Source of the DNA: Natrinema longum
GTDB taxonomy: Archaea > Halobacteriota > Halobacteria > Halobacteriales > Natrialbaceae
Direction: 5' to 3'
NCBI RefSeq assembly: GCF_017352095.1
Contig: NZ_CP071463.1
Location: 3,162,001 to 3,226,000 of the forward strand
DNA length: 64,000 bases
This document shows, one piece after another, positions 34,339 through 43,880 of the stretch. The notes under the pieces were generated by a model. The model saw only the letters and a program-made list of their open reading frames with translations. It did no database searches and was not told the DNA's origin. Numbering within the stretch: position 1 is the first letter of the stretch; each line of letters starts with the position of its first letter. The translations under genes were made by a program, and so were the position numbers.

Positions 34339-35355
34339 TCAGCGGGTCGAAATAGCGGCCGTGGAGCGACTCGAGGCGAGGATCGCGAGCAGGTAACAGG
34401 CGATGGCGACGACGACGATCGAGCCGCCGGTGGGAAGGCTCTGAGAGATCGAGACGACGAAGCCGCCGATAACCGCGACCTGTCCGAAGAGAATCGAGAG
34501 GAACAGCGTCTCTCGGAAGCTGTGGGCGATCTGGGTGGCGGCCGCGACGGGAACGACGAGCATCGCGGCGACGAGGATCACGCCCAGGATCTGGAGCGCG
34601 CCGACGACGACGACGGCCGTCATCACGATCAGTAGGGTGTTGTACCAGGTGACGTTGAGGCGGGCGACCCGGGCAGCCTGCTCGTCGAACGTGATGAACA
34701 GCAGTTGCTTGTAGGTCGCGACGACGACGAGGACGACGAGGACGCTGAGGACGGCCATCAGTCGCGCCCCGGAGGGGGTGACGACGGAGATATTGCCGAA
34801 GAGGTAGTCTCTCACGTTGATCCCGCTCGTTCGGTCTAAACTGATGATGAGCGTCCCGACGGCGAAACTGCCGGTTAGCATGATCGCGATCGGCACGTCG
34901 CCGTAGGTGTCGGTCCGTTCGATCAGCCACTGAACGCCGAGGGCACCGAGGACTCCCACGACCAACGCGACGACCATCAGCGGGCCATCCCAGCCGGTCA
35001 TCGCGTTTACGAGGAGACCGATTGCGACCCCGGCGAAGGCGGTATGGGCCAACGTCTCGCCGATCAGTGCCATCTCTCGGTGGACGAGATAGGTACCGAC
35101 CAGCGGTGCGACGATGCCGATCAGGATTCCCGTCGCGATCGACCGCCACATGAACGGATGAGCAAAGACGTTCGTTCCGAGCGCGTGGTCCAGCAACTGG
35201 CCCGCGAGTCGCGCCTGATCGTACACTCCGCCTGCGACGGGGACCGACCGCAGTGCGTCGACGGCGAGCAAGCCGACCATCGCGACCGCGAGGGCCGCGG
35301 TCAGACCGATCCCGACGTGCTCGAGCCGTCGACGGAGGGAGGTGCCGTGACGCAT
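34339..35355 (-). CDS. znuB: Metal ABC transporter permease (ZnuB/TroC family)
   Basis: A 338-residue ABC-3 family permease with about nine spans. LVHREMALIGETLAHTAFAG is the strongly conserved segment of this family, followed by SFAVGTLIISLDR, the cytoplasmic loop FDEQAARVARLNVTWYN and a GVILVAAMLVVPVAAATQ span. It imports Zn, Mn or Fe with the ATPase and binding protein upstream. The ATPase gene ends 5 nt before this start. Confidence 0.9.
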   Translation of the reverse strand: MRHGTSLRRRLEHVGIGLTAALAVAMVGLLAVDALRSVPVAGGVYDQARLAGQLLDHALGTNVFAHPFMWRSIATGILIGIVAPLVGTYLVHREMALIGETLAHTAFAGVAIGLLVNAMTGWDGPLMVVALVVGVLGALGVQWLIERTDTYGDVPIAIMLTGSFAVGTLIISLDRTSGINVRDYLFGNISVVTPSGARLMAVLSVLVVLVVVATYKQLLFITFDEQAARVARLNVTWYNTLLIVMTAVVVVGALQILGVILVAAMLVVPVAAATQIAHSFRETLFLSILFGQVAVIGGFVVSISQSLPTGGSIVVVAIACYLLAILASSRSTAAISTR

Positions 35356-35360
35356 CGGTT

Positions 35361-36098
35361 TCAGTGGTGGTGATGGACGACCTGGCCCGTCGCGCCGTAG
35401 GCCTCGGTCAACGCGTCGCTTTCGACGAACGATTCCGTGTCACCGTGGTGGTACAGCTCCGTATTGATGCAGGCGATCCGGCTCGCGCGATCCGTGACGA
35501 CGCCGATATCGTGTTCGATCAGGATGATCGTGATTCCCGACGCGTTGAGCGACTCGAGCAGTTGATAGAACGCGTCGCGGGACTCGGCGTCGACCCCGAC
35601 GGTCGGCTCGTCGAGCGCCAGGAGGTCGGCCTCGGAGGCCAGCGCCCGGGCGATGTAGGCCCGCTGGCGTTGGCCGCCCGAGAGCTGGTTGACCTGCCGG
35701 TCGGCCAGTTCGGTGATACCGACCGTCTCGAGGGCCTCGTCGACGGTCACGCGGTCCTCGTCGGTCAGTCGCCCGTGACCCGCGTGGGCGAACCGACCCA
35801 TGGTGACGGCCTCGCGGACGGTGACCGGCATCGAACCGCCGGCGCTGGTCGCCTGCTGGGAGACGTAGCCGATCCGTTCGCCGTCGTCGAACTCGGAGAC
35901 GGGGGCACCGAATAGCTCGATCGAGCCGCGATCCGGACTGCGCAATCCGAGCATGAGATGCAAGAGGGTCGTCTTGCCCGAGCCGTTGGGGCCGATCAGT
36001 CCCAAAAAGTCGCCCTCCTCGACAGTCAGCGAGACCTCCTTGACCGCCGGCTGCTCGCCGTAGGCGAACGTCACGTTTTCGAGATCGACGACGGTCAC
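35361..36098 (-). CDS. znuC: Metal ABC transporter ATPase
   Basis: A 245-residue ATPase: Walker A GPNGSGKTT, Q-loop YVSQQA, signature LSGGQRQRAYIARAL, Walker B LLALDEPT and switch His EHDIG. The C-terminus is a natural His run (VVHHHH) that could bind the metal. GTG start at 36098 overlaps the stop of the binding-protein gene (GTGA). Confidence 0.92.
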   Translation of the reverse strand: MTVVDLENVTFAYGEQPAVKEVSLTVEEGDFLGLIGPNGSGKTTLLHLMLGLRSPDRGSIELFGAPVSEFDDGERIGYVSQQATSAGGSMPVTVREAVTMGRFAHAGHGRLTDEDRVTVDEALETVGITELADRQVNQLSGGQRQRAYIARALASEADLLALDEPTVGVDAESRDAFYQLLESLNASGITIILIEHDIGVVTDRASRIACINTELYHHGDTESFVESDALTEAYGATGQVVHHHH

Positions 36099-37165
36099 TG
36101 TGCGTCTAGTACCTCTCTGAACGCGGGCAGGTTTATTTCTTCCATTTGCTCCCGGTAGCCCAATCCCTCCTCGTGCCACTTCGCGAGGGTCCCGGACAAG
36201 TGCGTAATCGGCATCGCGTCAGTGGCATTGCTCCCCTCGAGGATGTTCTCTACCATCTGATACGACCCGTCGGTCGCTTTGAACGGGTTGTAGAGGATGG
36301 TCTCGATCCCCTCCTCGTCGACGAGGTCGATCGTCGCTGCCATCGCGTCGGTGGTAACCTGCGCCTGCGCGGAGACGCCAACTGGCGTGTGGATTTCGAA
36401 CCCGTATCGCTCCTGGAGGTACGTAAACGAGTCGTGGCCGGCGAAGACGGCGACGCGCCGATTCGCCGCGTCGATCAACTCCTCGAACTGCTGGTCGAGG
36501 GACTCGAGGTCGGCGGCGTACTCGGCGGCGTTTTCTTCGTAGGTCTCGGCGTTGTCCGGGTCGGCGTCGGCGAGCCCGTCGGCGATGGCCGTAACCATCT
36601 CCCCCGCGAGCACGGGATCGAGCCAGGCGTGTGGATCGACCGACGACGGGTCGTGATCGTGCCCGTCGTGCGCGCTTTCGTGTTCATCGTCGTGTCCGTC
36701 ACCGTCATGGTCGTCGTGTCCATCGGTCTCGTGGCCGTCGTCGTCGTGTTCGTGACCGCCGGTCTCCACCTCGTGATCCCAGCCGAGTAACTGATCGTCG
36801 AGTCCCTCGAAGCCGTCGATCACGGCGACGGTGTCGTAATCGCTCTCGAGGGTCGCTGCGATGTCCTGTGCCCACGAGAATTCGGCGGTATCTAGATAGA
36901 CGAAGGCACCGGAGTCGGCGATGTCCCGGGTGAGATCGCCACTCGGCGACCAGCCGTGGCCGGCCTCGCCCGTGCCGACCGGGTTTTCGAACTCCATGGC
37001 GTCGCCGCTGATCTGCTCGGCCCAGTCCCAGAGGGTAAAGAAGGCGGCGTAGCCCGAATCCATCGTCGCGGTTGCGCTGCCGATGTCGTCGAGGCAGCCC
37101 GCAACAGCGCCGGTCGCGAGCGCGCCGGCCCCCGTTTTCACCAGCGTGCGCCGTGTCAGGTTCAT
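36095..37165 (-). CDS. znuA: Zinc/manganese-type binding lipoprotein with His-rich loop
   Basis: A 356-residue cluster A-I binding protein exported as a Tat lipoprotein (TRRTLVKTG, lipobox AGC). A long His/Asp-rich loop (about residues 138-175) precedes the conserved DPHAWLDP metal site; a later HDSFTYLQERYG and the end LYNPFKATDG follow. His-rich loops are known from zinc-specific ZnuA proteins and argue for zinc. First gene of the znuABC-like operon. Confidence 0.9.
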   Translation of the reverse strand: MNLTRRTLVKTGAGALATGAVAGCLDDIGSATATMDSGYAAFFTLWDWAEQISGDAMEFENPVGTGEAGHGWSPSGDLTRDIADSGAFVYLDTAEFSWAQDIAATLESDYDTVAVIDGFEGLDDQLLGWDHEVETGGHEHDDDGHETDGHDDHDGDGHDDEHESAHDGHDHDPSSVDPHAWLDPVLAGEMVTAIADGLADADPDNAETYEENAAEYAADLESLDQQFEELIDAANRRVAVFAGHDSFTYLQERYGFEIHTPVGVSAQAQVTTDAMAATIDLVDEEGIETILYNPFKATDGSYQMVENILEGSNATDAMPITHLSGTLAKWHEEGLGYREQMEEINLPAFREVLDAQ

Positions 37166-37225
37166 ATCTGTGACTAGTCCCTCCCGTGTATAAGAGTTAT
37201 TATCTGGATAGCGTATTTTATTAAA

Positions 37226-37241
37226 ATATCGTCCACGATAT
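37226..37241 (-). promoter_or_regulatory. Perfect inverted repeat upstream of the metal ABC operon
   Basis: ATATCGT-CC-ACGATAT is a perfect 16-bp palindrome 61 nt before the ATG at 37165. It sits just upstream of A/T-rich promoter elements (ATTTTATTAAAAT at 37214-37226 and CTTATA near 37186). It is a candidate site for a metal-responsive regulator of the operon. Confidence 0.5.
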
Positions 37242-37352
37242 CTTCGCTGTTAACAAGAACTGACGGTATAGCGCGCCGAATTATTATCGGTCGCTGGGCC
37301 GGGGGGCGCGCTCCGGCGGAAATCTCGGACGCGCGCTGGTTCGAACAGAACG

Positions 37353-37775
37353 CTATTCGAGTGCGATCTCGAGTCGGGTCCCCTCGAGGCGACGGTAGGT
37401 CGGTGGCAGTTCGGGATCGTCGTCGCGAACGACCTCGAACACGTCGAACCGAATCACGAGGCGGCCGGGATCGATCGTCGCCCGGAGAACGGGGCCGCGG
37501 CTGGTCACGACGACGTAGGGCGGTCCCGCAACGGGACGGGCCTGGAGGTCGTATCCCGTCGCGTCGACCACGTCGGCGAGCACGCCCGGGAGCACCTCGC
37601 GTAGCCCGGTCTCCGTGAGGGATCGTTGCAGGCCGTCGACGACCGCGTCGCGGTCGGTCGTTCGGGCGGTATCCCAGGGCTCGGCGATCGCGTCGGCACA
37701 GGCGTCGATCCCCTCGATGACCGACGCGTGGTTGGTCCGTATTCGACGCCGAGCGGCCCGGACTGGATGGGACAC
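37353..37775 (-). CDS. Conserved haloarchaeal protein, unknown
   Basis: A 140-residue soluble protein: helical, basic first half (RAARRRIRTNHASVIEGIDA, later DAVVDGLQRSLTETGL) and a beta-rich second half (PPYVVVTSRGPVLRATIDPG, RLVIRFDVFEV). No signal peptide or metal motif. Codon use is native. Function not recognised. Confidence 0.65.
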   Translation of the reverse strand: MSHPVRAARRRIRTNHASVIEGIDACADAIAEPWDTARTTDRDAVVDGLQRSLTETGLREVLPGVLADVVDATGYDLQARPVAGPPYVVVTSRGPVLRATIDPGRLVIRFDVFEVVRDDDPELPPTYRRLEGTRLEIALE

Positions 37776-37850
37776 GGTCGTCGGTGGGACGGGGGCGCAC
37801 TAAGAAGTCTCGACTCGGATCGTGACACGCCGTCACCGAGTTGCCCTGTC

Positions 37851-38996
37851 CTACTCGTTGCGATTCTCGACGACACCGACGTTCAGCGTCCGCACCCGCC
37901 TCAACACGCCGCGTAGCCGCCGTCGCCACGACGACCCCTGCCGAGCCGCGAGTTCGTTGCGGAGCCGTTCGTTCTCCGCCTCGAGCCCGTCGATCCGCGC
38001 CTCGAGTTCGTCGACGCGGTCCTCGAGCCGGTACCGGCGGGTTCGCTGGGCTCGACGATCGTGTTGTAACTGGTCGCGCTCCCGCCGGAGTGCCGTGAGT
38101 CGACGCTCGAGACGCTCGCGTTCGCGCTGGCCGGTCTCGACGACGGGACTCCGATCCGAGCCCTCGGGGATTCCCGCGATCGATCCCGACGCCGTCTCCT
38201 CGCGGGCGACGTCGATGTGCCCCGAGTGGGTGGCGTTGACGACGGCACCGACGAGCAACACGAGCCCGCCGAAGTACAGCCAGGTCAACAGGAGGAGGAT
38301 CGCGCCGATCGGTCCCGCCGACTCGGAACTGCTCGAGACGGCGACGTAGACCTGAAACAGCGACTGGAGGAGCGCCCAGCCGACGGCGGCGACGACGACC
38401 CCGGGAACGACCTCGCGGACGGAGACGTCGACGTCGGGGAAGAAGTAGTACATCGGGAGGAAGGCGAGTGTCAGGCCGACCACGAGCAACAGCGGGTTCA
38501 CCAGGCCGATGAAGAGACTGTCGGGGAAGAACGCGAAGACGATGCTGGTCGCTCCCGCTGCCACGAGCGCGACCCCGATGGCCCCGAAGACGACGATCCC
38601 GTCGCGCAACTGGTCGACCAGCGAGTTGTCCTCGGTCGACGCGTAGATCTCCGAGAACGCGGTGTCGAGTCCACGAAAGATCTTCAACGACCCCCACAGG
38701 AGGACGAGCAGGCCGATGATCGACGTTCCCGCGCTCCCGGTCGTCCCCTCGATCCCGTCCTCGAGCACGACCCGTCCGCTCTCGGGGAGGAACCCTTCGG
38801 TCGCCGACGAGACCTGCGTGGCGAGTCCCTCGTCGCCGACGAACGAGACGAGAAAGAAGACCAACACGAGGAGCGGAATCAACGAAATGAACGCCTGGTA
38901 GGCGATACTGGCGGCCATGAACGTCACGTTCTTCTCCTGGATCCCCGTGGCGACGGACTTCGCGAAGGGAATCGTTCCACGAACCGGAAACCCCAT
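37851..38996 (-). CDS. YihY/BrkB-family membrane protein with coiled-coil tail
   Basis: A 381-residue protein. Residues about 1-265 are a YihY/BrkB domain: SIAYQAFISLIPLLVLVFFL, WGSLKIFRGLDTAFSEIY, MYYFFPDVDVSVREVVPG and SAGPIGAILLLLTWLYFGG, with about six spans. The last 100 residues are a charged, Arg/Glu-rich coiled coil (RERERLERRLTALRRERDQL, then VDELEARIDGLEAENERL) facing the cytoplasm. BrkB proteins have no firm biochemical role; the tail suggests oligomerisation. ATG 38996 opens the conserved region. Confidence 0.85.
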   Translation of the reverse strand: MGFPVRGTIPFAKSVATGIQEKNVTFMAASIAYQAFISLIPLLVLVFFLVSFVGDEGLATQVSSATEGFLPESGRVVLEDGIEGTTGSAGTSIIGLLVLLWGSLKIFRGLDTAFSEIYASTEDNSLVDQLRDGIVVFGAIGVALVAAGATSIVFAFFPDSLFIGLVNPLLLVVGLTLAFLPMYYFFPDVDVSVREVVPGVVVAAVGWALLQSLFQVYVAVSSSSESAGPIGAILLLLTWLYFGGLVLLVGAVVNATHSGHIDVAREETASGSIAGIPEGSDRSPVVETGQRERERLERRLTALRRERDQLQHDRRAQRTRRYRLEDRVDELEARIDGLEAENERLRNELAARQGSSWRRRLRGVLRRVRTLNVGVVENRNE

Positions 38997-39099
38997 ACGG
39001 GTTCGTTCGCGAGGGGACCGGATAGCGCCCCGGCTTGCACCTCCGTAGCGGTCCCTCGGCGATTCGCTCGCTCGATTCGGTCGGGGTCGGTTCGACCCC

Positions 39100-40056
39100 T
39101 CACCCCTCGAGCAACGGAGCCACCGCGTCGCGAGTCGGCAGCGCCGACATCGCCCCGGAGTCGGTCGTCGCCGTCGCCGCGACCGCGTTCGCGAACGCGA
39201 CCGTCTCCGCGAGGGACTGCCCCTCCCGGAGCGCGGCGATCGCTCCGGCGACGAAGGCGTCACCGGCACCCGTCGTATCCACGGTCTCGACCTCGTAGCC
39301 AGCGTGTTCGACGCGCTCTCCGGGCCAGGGCGCGTCGTCGCCAGCGACGGCGACGGCACCCTCCTCACCCCGCGTCAGGAAGACGGTATCGACCGTTCCC
39401 CGGTCGACCGCCGCGCTCGCGAGTTCCGTCGGCGTCCCGCCGCTGAACCCGAGGGCCTCGAGTTCCGCGGCCGTCGCAAAGCAGACGTCGACGTGGGCAA
39501 GCCCATCGCGGACGACGCTCGCGAACGTTTCCGCGTCGGGCCAGAGTTCGGGTCGCAGGTTCGGATCGAACGAGACCGAACAGCCCGCCGCTGCCGCGCG
39601 CTCGAGCAGGTCCATCGTCGCCTCGCGGGACGAGCCACTCGAGAGGGTGACGCCGCCGGCGTGGACCCACTCGCAGTCCGACAGCGTCCTATCGGGGATT
39701 CGGCCGGGCTCGAGGCGGGTGTCGGCCGTTCCGTCCCGGTAGAAGGTAAACTCGCGTTCGCCACCCTCGTCGTGGGTGACGAACGCGAGCGTGGTCTTTG
39801 CAGCACCGTCGCGTTCGACGAATCGGTCGGGAAGGCCGTACTCGGCGAGCACCCCCTCGAGGTACCGGCCGAACGGGTCCGCGCCGACACGGGTCCAGAA
39901 CAGCGGCGGCACTGTGAGTCGCGCGAGCGCGACTGCGACGTTCGCCGGCGCGCCGCCGGGCCGGCGTTCGAACCCCGCGACGTCCGCGAGGGGGCCGGGT
40001 CGCTCGGGAATGCAGTCGATCAGCGTTTCACCCGCGACGAGCACGTCCTGGGACAT
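39100..40056 (-). CDS. PfkB-family sugar kinase (fructokinase-like)
   Basis: A 318-residue ribokinase/PfkB enzyme: VLVAGETLIDCIPERPG, substrate site RRPGGAPANVAVALARL, and the ATP/anion-hole motif ETVDTTGAGDAFVAGA. Length and GGAPANVA favour a fructokinase-like member, but ketodeoxygluconate or nucleoside kinases cannot be excluded. ATG 40056 starts the domain exactly. Confidence 0.88.
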   Translation of the reverse strand: MSQDVLVAGETLIDCIPERPGPLADVAGFERRPGGAPANVAVALARLTVPPLFWTRVGADPFGRYLEGVLAEYGLPDRFVERDGAAKTTLAFVTHDEGGEREFTFYRDGTADTRLEPGRIPDRTLSDCEWVHAGGVTLSSGSSREATMDLLERAAAAGCSVSFDPNLRPELWPDAETFASVVRDGLAHVDVCFATAAELEALGFSGGTPTELASAAVDRGTVDTVFLTRGEEGAVAVAGDDAPWPGERVEHAGYEVETVDTTGAGDAFVAGAIAALREGQSLAETVAFANAVAATATTDSGAMSALPTRDAVAPLLEG

Positions 40057-40179
40057 ACGCGAGACTCTCTCGTCGACGGCGGTAGTTCTGTCGTCGACGT
40101 GGTCTGACACTCGCGTTCGGCGCGAGTCGCCGAGACGAGAATTCATAAATGGCCTCGGTTACGACTCAGTAATATTCGT

Positions 40180-41349
40180 ATGGAACACATTTCACGCCGC
40201 AGACTACTCGCGATCGCAGGGGCCGGGACGGGTTTTACCGCGCTCGGCGCGGGGTGTCTCGACCAGTCCGCCGAGACGGATACGGACGAGCCCAACGATA
40301 CCACCGAACCCGACGGGGCGGACGAACCGGACGATACCAGTGCGAGCGATCGTCCGCCACTCGAGCGATGGGTTCCCGCGTCGGGGAGTGCCGAACTCGG
40401 GTTTCGGTATCGGGACCTCACGACAGTCCGTGCGTACGAGGAACACCTCCAGTCGGACGTGGTCGAGTCTATCCCGTCGCTCCCCCGGGGAGAGCACGCC
40501 GAGATCGTCGAACGGTTGGCGGACGGCGAGTCGGCGATCGACTCCGTCCTTCGGTTCGGGTCCGCGGACGCCGTCGGAAACGTGGTCGTCTCCGGCTCGT
40601 TCGATTCCGATCCGGTCGACGCTGACCTCGAGTCGGCAGCGGGCGAGTTCGCGGTCTTCGAGCGCGATGGCACCTCGGTTGCCGTCTCCGAGGAGACGGT
40701 CGTCGTGAGCGACGCCGACGGTGCGGACATCGACGCGATCCTCGCGGCGGGCGTCGAGGGAACCGACCGCCGGGTCGACGCGGACGTGACGTTCGCCACG
40801 ACGGCCGAACAGGTCGCCCAAGCCACGTTCGTCCGGGGAGAACACGACCGGCGTGACGAGACCGACGCGAGCTGGGTTGGGATCGCGAACGCGTGGTCGC
40901 TTGGCTCCGAAACGACAACGCACTCGATAGGTGCCGTGTACGACGACGCCGATACTGCGTCCGAATTCGAGACGCAGATCCCGGCGGCGTTCGACGACGA
41001 GGCGATAGAACTCGACGGTACCGTCGGCGTGGCGACGAGAACCGTTCCGACCGAAGACTACGAGTATCGGAATCGGTTCGCCGAACGCGGGACCCAGCCG
41101 GCCCCACCGCAGGCGGGCGTGACGATCGAATCCGACGCGTCAAACCGGACGGTTACCGTGACCTACGTCTCGAGGAGCAGGACGGATCGGCTCGAGATAC
41201 GCGACGAGAGCGGGAACAGCGACGAAATGACCGAGGTCGGGGAAACGACGACGTTCGAGTACGAAGCGGGGGCGTCGGGAGAGATCACCGTCGTCGGCGT
41301 CAGGGGCGAGACGAAGGCAGTCGTCGCCGCGCACTCGTATTCGTTCTGA
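40180..41349 (+). CDS. Tat lipoprotein, unknown
   Basis: A 389-residue secreted protein: SRRRLLAIAGAG twin-Arg signal, lipobox GAGC, then an Asp/Thr/Glu-rich linker (residues about 30-60). The mature part is beta-rich and contains no enzyme motif I recognise; the last 80 residues look like an Ig-like domain (NRTVTVTYVSRSRTDRLEIR). Start ATG 40180 is the only sensible start for the signal peptide. Confidence 0.75.
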   Translation: MEHISRRRLLAIAGAGTGFTALGAGCLDQSAETDTDEPNDTTEPDGADEPDDTSASDRPPLERWVPASGSAELGFRYRDLTTVRAYEEHLQSDVVESIPSLPRGEHAEIVERLADGESAIDSVLRFGSADAVGNVVVSGSFDSDPVDADLESAAGEFAVFERDGTSVAVSEETVVVSDADGADIDAILAAGVEGTDRRVDADVTFATTAEQVAQATFVRGEHDRRDETDASWVGIANAWSLGSETTTHSIGAVYDDADTASEFETQIPAAFDDEAIELDGTVGVATRTVPTEDYEYRNRFAERGTQPAPPQAGVTIESDASNRTVTVTYVSRSRTDRLEIRDESGNSDEMTEVGETTTFEYEAGASGEITVVGVRGETKAVVAAHSYSF

Positions 41350-41402
41350 GTGCGGGCGGGGACTCGAGTGAATTCGCTCCGGGGCCGACGGTGACCGTCG
41401 AC

Positions 41403-42872
41403 TTAGAGGACGATACTCTTCTTGCGCATCATCTCGTGGATCGAGGCGTCGAGTCCCTCGCGACCGATACCGGAGTCTTTGTTGCCGCCGAAGGGAACGT
41501 CGCCCAGGCCGTGACTCGGCGCGCCGTTGATCCGGACCGCGCCGGCATCGATGCGCTCGGCCATCCGCATCGCACGCTTGTAGTCGTTCGTGAAGACGGC
41601 CGCGTCGAGCGCGAGGTCGGAGCCGTTCGCGATTTCGAGGGCCTCGGCCTCGTCTTCGAACGTGGTGATGGCAGCGATGGGGCCGAACTGCTCTTCGTCG
41701 ACGATGCGGGCGTCCTGGGGGACGTTCGCGAGTAGCGTCGGTTCGAAGAACTGGTCGGCGAGTTCGTCGGGGACGCCCTCGGGGGCACGTCGCTCCCCGC
41801 CGCGGACGATCTCCGCGCCCTTCTCGACGGCGTCCTCGACGAGCGTTTCGACCCAGTCGGCCTGATCCTCGCTGATGAGCGGGCCGAAGGCGGTGTCTTC
41901 CTCGAAGAGATCGCCGGCCTGCCAGGCGTCCATCTGTCCGTCGATCAGGTCGACGAGGTCGTCGTGGACCGACTCGTGGGCGAGGACGCGCGAAATCGCC
42001 GAACAGCGCTGGCCGGCGTACTTGAACGATCCCTTGGCGCAGTTGCCCGCGACGTCGGTGAGGTCGGCGTCGTCGAAGACGATCGCCGGGGCGTTGCCGC
42101 CGAGTTCCATGTGCAGGTTGACCATCCCGCTCTCGCGGGCGACGTGTTTACCCGCGCCCGAGGAGCCGGTCATCGCGATCGCGTTGACGCGGTCGTCGCC
42201 CGCGAGGACGTCGCCGATCTCGCTGGCTTCGCCGGGGACGAAGTTGAACGCGCCGTCGGGAATCCCGTCGACGTCGGCGATGACGTCGGCGAGGATCGCA
42301 GCCGAGATGGGCGTCTTGCTGGCGGGCTTGAGCAGTACGCTGTTGCCGGCCGCAAGCGCGGGCGCGACCTGCAGTGCCGTCGTCGCGAGCGGGTAGTTGT
42401 ACGGCGTGATACAGAGGACGGCACCGATCGGTTCGTGCTTGACGATCGCCTGCCACCCCTCGTGACCCTCGGTCGACCCCTCGCGGTACTCGCCCTTGCT
42501 GACGATGTTGCGCGCTTCCTCGGCTGCGCGGTCGAAACGCTCGGCGGCCTGCTCGACTTCTCCGCGGGCCGACGAGATCGGTTTGCCGGCCTCGCGAACG
42601 ATGACCTCGGCGAGTTCCTCCTCGCGCTCGCGCAGTCCCTCGGCGATCGTCTCACACCACGTCGCGCGTTCGACGACCGTCGTCTCCCGGAGGTCCGGTT
42701 TTATTTCGTGGGCCGCGCCAAGCGCAGTTCGAGCCTCCTCTGGCCCTGCAGCGGCGACCTGTGCGAAGGTCCCGCCCTCTGCGAGATCGGACACTGATAG
42801 TACGGTCTCGGTCTCGAGCCATTCGCCGTCGACGTAAATCCGCTCTCGACGCTGTGCGACTCTGGTTGCCAT
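41403..42872 (-). CDS. Aldehyde dehydrogenase (GapN-like)
   Basis: A 489-residue NAD(P)-dependent aldehyde dehydrogenase. CITPYNYPLATTALQVAPAL is the cofactor-site segment, MELGGNAPAIVFDDADL carries the general base Glu, and FKYAGQRCSAISRVL the nucleophile Cys. The AGQRC(S/T)AI-RV form is typical of non-phosphorylating glyceraldehyde-3-phosphate or lactaldehyde dehydrogenases rather than betaine aldehyde enzymes. Substrate unproven. Complete length; ATG at 42872. Confidence 0.9.
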   Translation of the reverse strand: MATRVAQRRERIYVDGEWLETETVLSVSDLAEGGTFAQVAAAGPEEARTALGAAHEIKPDLRETTVVERATWCETIAEGLREREEELAEVIVREAGKPISSARGEVEQAAERFDRAAEEARNIVSKGEYREGSTEGHEGWQAIVKHEPIGAVLCITPYNYPLATTALQVAPALAAGNSVLLKPASKTPISAAILADVIADVDGIPDGAFNFVPGEASEIGDVLAGDDRVNAIAMTGSSGAGKHVARESGMVNLHMELGGNAPAIVFDDADLTDVAGNCAKGSFKYAGQRCSAISRVLAHESVHDDLVDLIDGQMDAWQAGDLFEEDTAFGPLISEDQADWVETLVEDAVEKGAEIVRGGERRAPEGVPDELADQFFEPTLLANVPQDARIVDEEQFGPIAAITTFEDEAEALEIANGSDLALDAAVFTNDYKRAMRMAERIDAGAVRINGAPSHGLGDVPFGGNKDSGIGREGLDASIHEMMRKKSIVL

Positions 42873-43043
42873 ATTCCCTTCTTGGAACCGCGCACTGAAA
42901 ATGTTTACTCAGCCTCGAAAAAACGAAGAACAGAGTGACGGTGTCGTTTGGTAACACGAATAGACACCCGATACACAAATAAACCGCTTGAATACGAAAG
43001 AAGTCTTTCCCATTCTGGAAGATATATTTATTACTGGGAAATC

Positions 43044-43050
43044 TTTAAGT
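43044..43050 (+). promoter_or_regulatory. TATA box of dpsA
   Basis: TTTAAGT lies 28-34 nt before the ATG at 43078. Confidence 0.5.
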
Positions 43051-43077
43051 GCTAAGCGAGCGTACGTCCGTCGTACG

Positions 43078-43623
43078 ATGAGCACTCAGAAAACCGTCCG
43101 TCAATCGGCTGATACCGTCGAGGGGAACGAGCTTCGCCTCGAGCAAGAGAAGGCCGAACAGATCGTCGACGCGCTGAACACGGAGCTGGCCAACTCGTAC
43201 GTGCTCTACCACCAGTTGAAGAAACACCACTGGGTGGTCGAGGGTGCCGAGTTCCTGCCGCTCCACGAGTTCCTCGAGGAAGCCTACACGCACGTCGAGG
43301 ACGGAGCGGACGTGATCGCCGAACGCGCCCAGGCGCTCGGTGGCGTCCCCGTCTCGGGGCCATCGAACCAGGAAGATCGTGCCACCGTCGAGTTCGAGGG
43401 CGAAGACGTCTACGACGTCCGGACGATGTTCGAAAACGACCTCGAAATCTACGGCGACATCATCGAATCGATGCGCGACAGCATCGAACTCGCCGAGAAC
43501 CTCGGCGACCACGCCACCGCCCAGATCCTGCGGGAGATCCTCGTGACGCTCGAGGAGGACGGGCACCACTTCGAGCACTACCTCGAGGACGAGACGCTGG
43601 TGCTCGAGGAAGCGACCCACTAG
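43078..43623 (+). CDS. dpsA: DNA-protecting ferritin-like protein DpsA
   Basis: A 181-residue Dps dodecamer subunit. Ferroxidase-type ligands of Dps are visible: H in HQLKKHHWVVEG, then LHEFLEEAYTHVEDGADVIA with D and E residues, and a C-terminal HHFEHYLED with several His. Close in length to the iron-storage DpsA of Halobacterium. It stores iron and protects DNA from peroxide. Iron or oxidative control is likely. The in-frame upstream codons are not used because of the promoter. Confidence 0.93.
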   Translation: MSTQKTVRQSADTVEGNELRLEQEKAEQIVDALNTELANSYVLYHQLKKHHWVVEGAEFLPLHEFLEEAYTHVEDGADVIAERAQALGGVPVSGPSNQEDRATVEFEGEDVYDVRTMFENDLEIYGDIIESMRDSIELAENLGDHATAQILREILVTLEEDGHHFEHYLEDETLVLEEATH

Positions 43624-43880
43624 TCCCGTTCCACCCGTCGACTGCAGGGTCGAATCCGGCGGTCTGATCCCCGCCGACTCTGCAGTGCAGGCCTGGACCG
43701 CCACCAGACGCTACCCGCCTCGATACCGTGGGCATCGAGTCCGAGGAGAACAGCCCCCGAAATCGCGTCGACGACAGAAAAACGGCACCGACGGCGAAGA
43801 CCGCTTTTTATCGAGGAGTCAAGAGAGGTAGTTCAGGGTCGATACTGGCCACGTAACCGATCCGGTGCCCTCGCGATACG

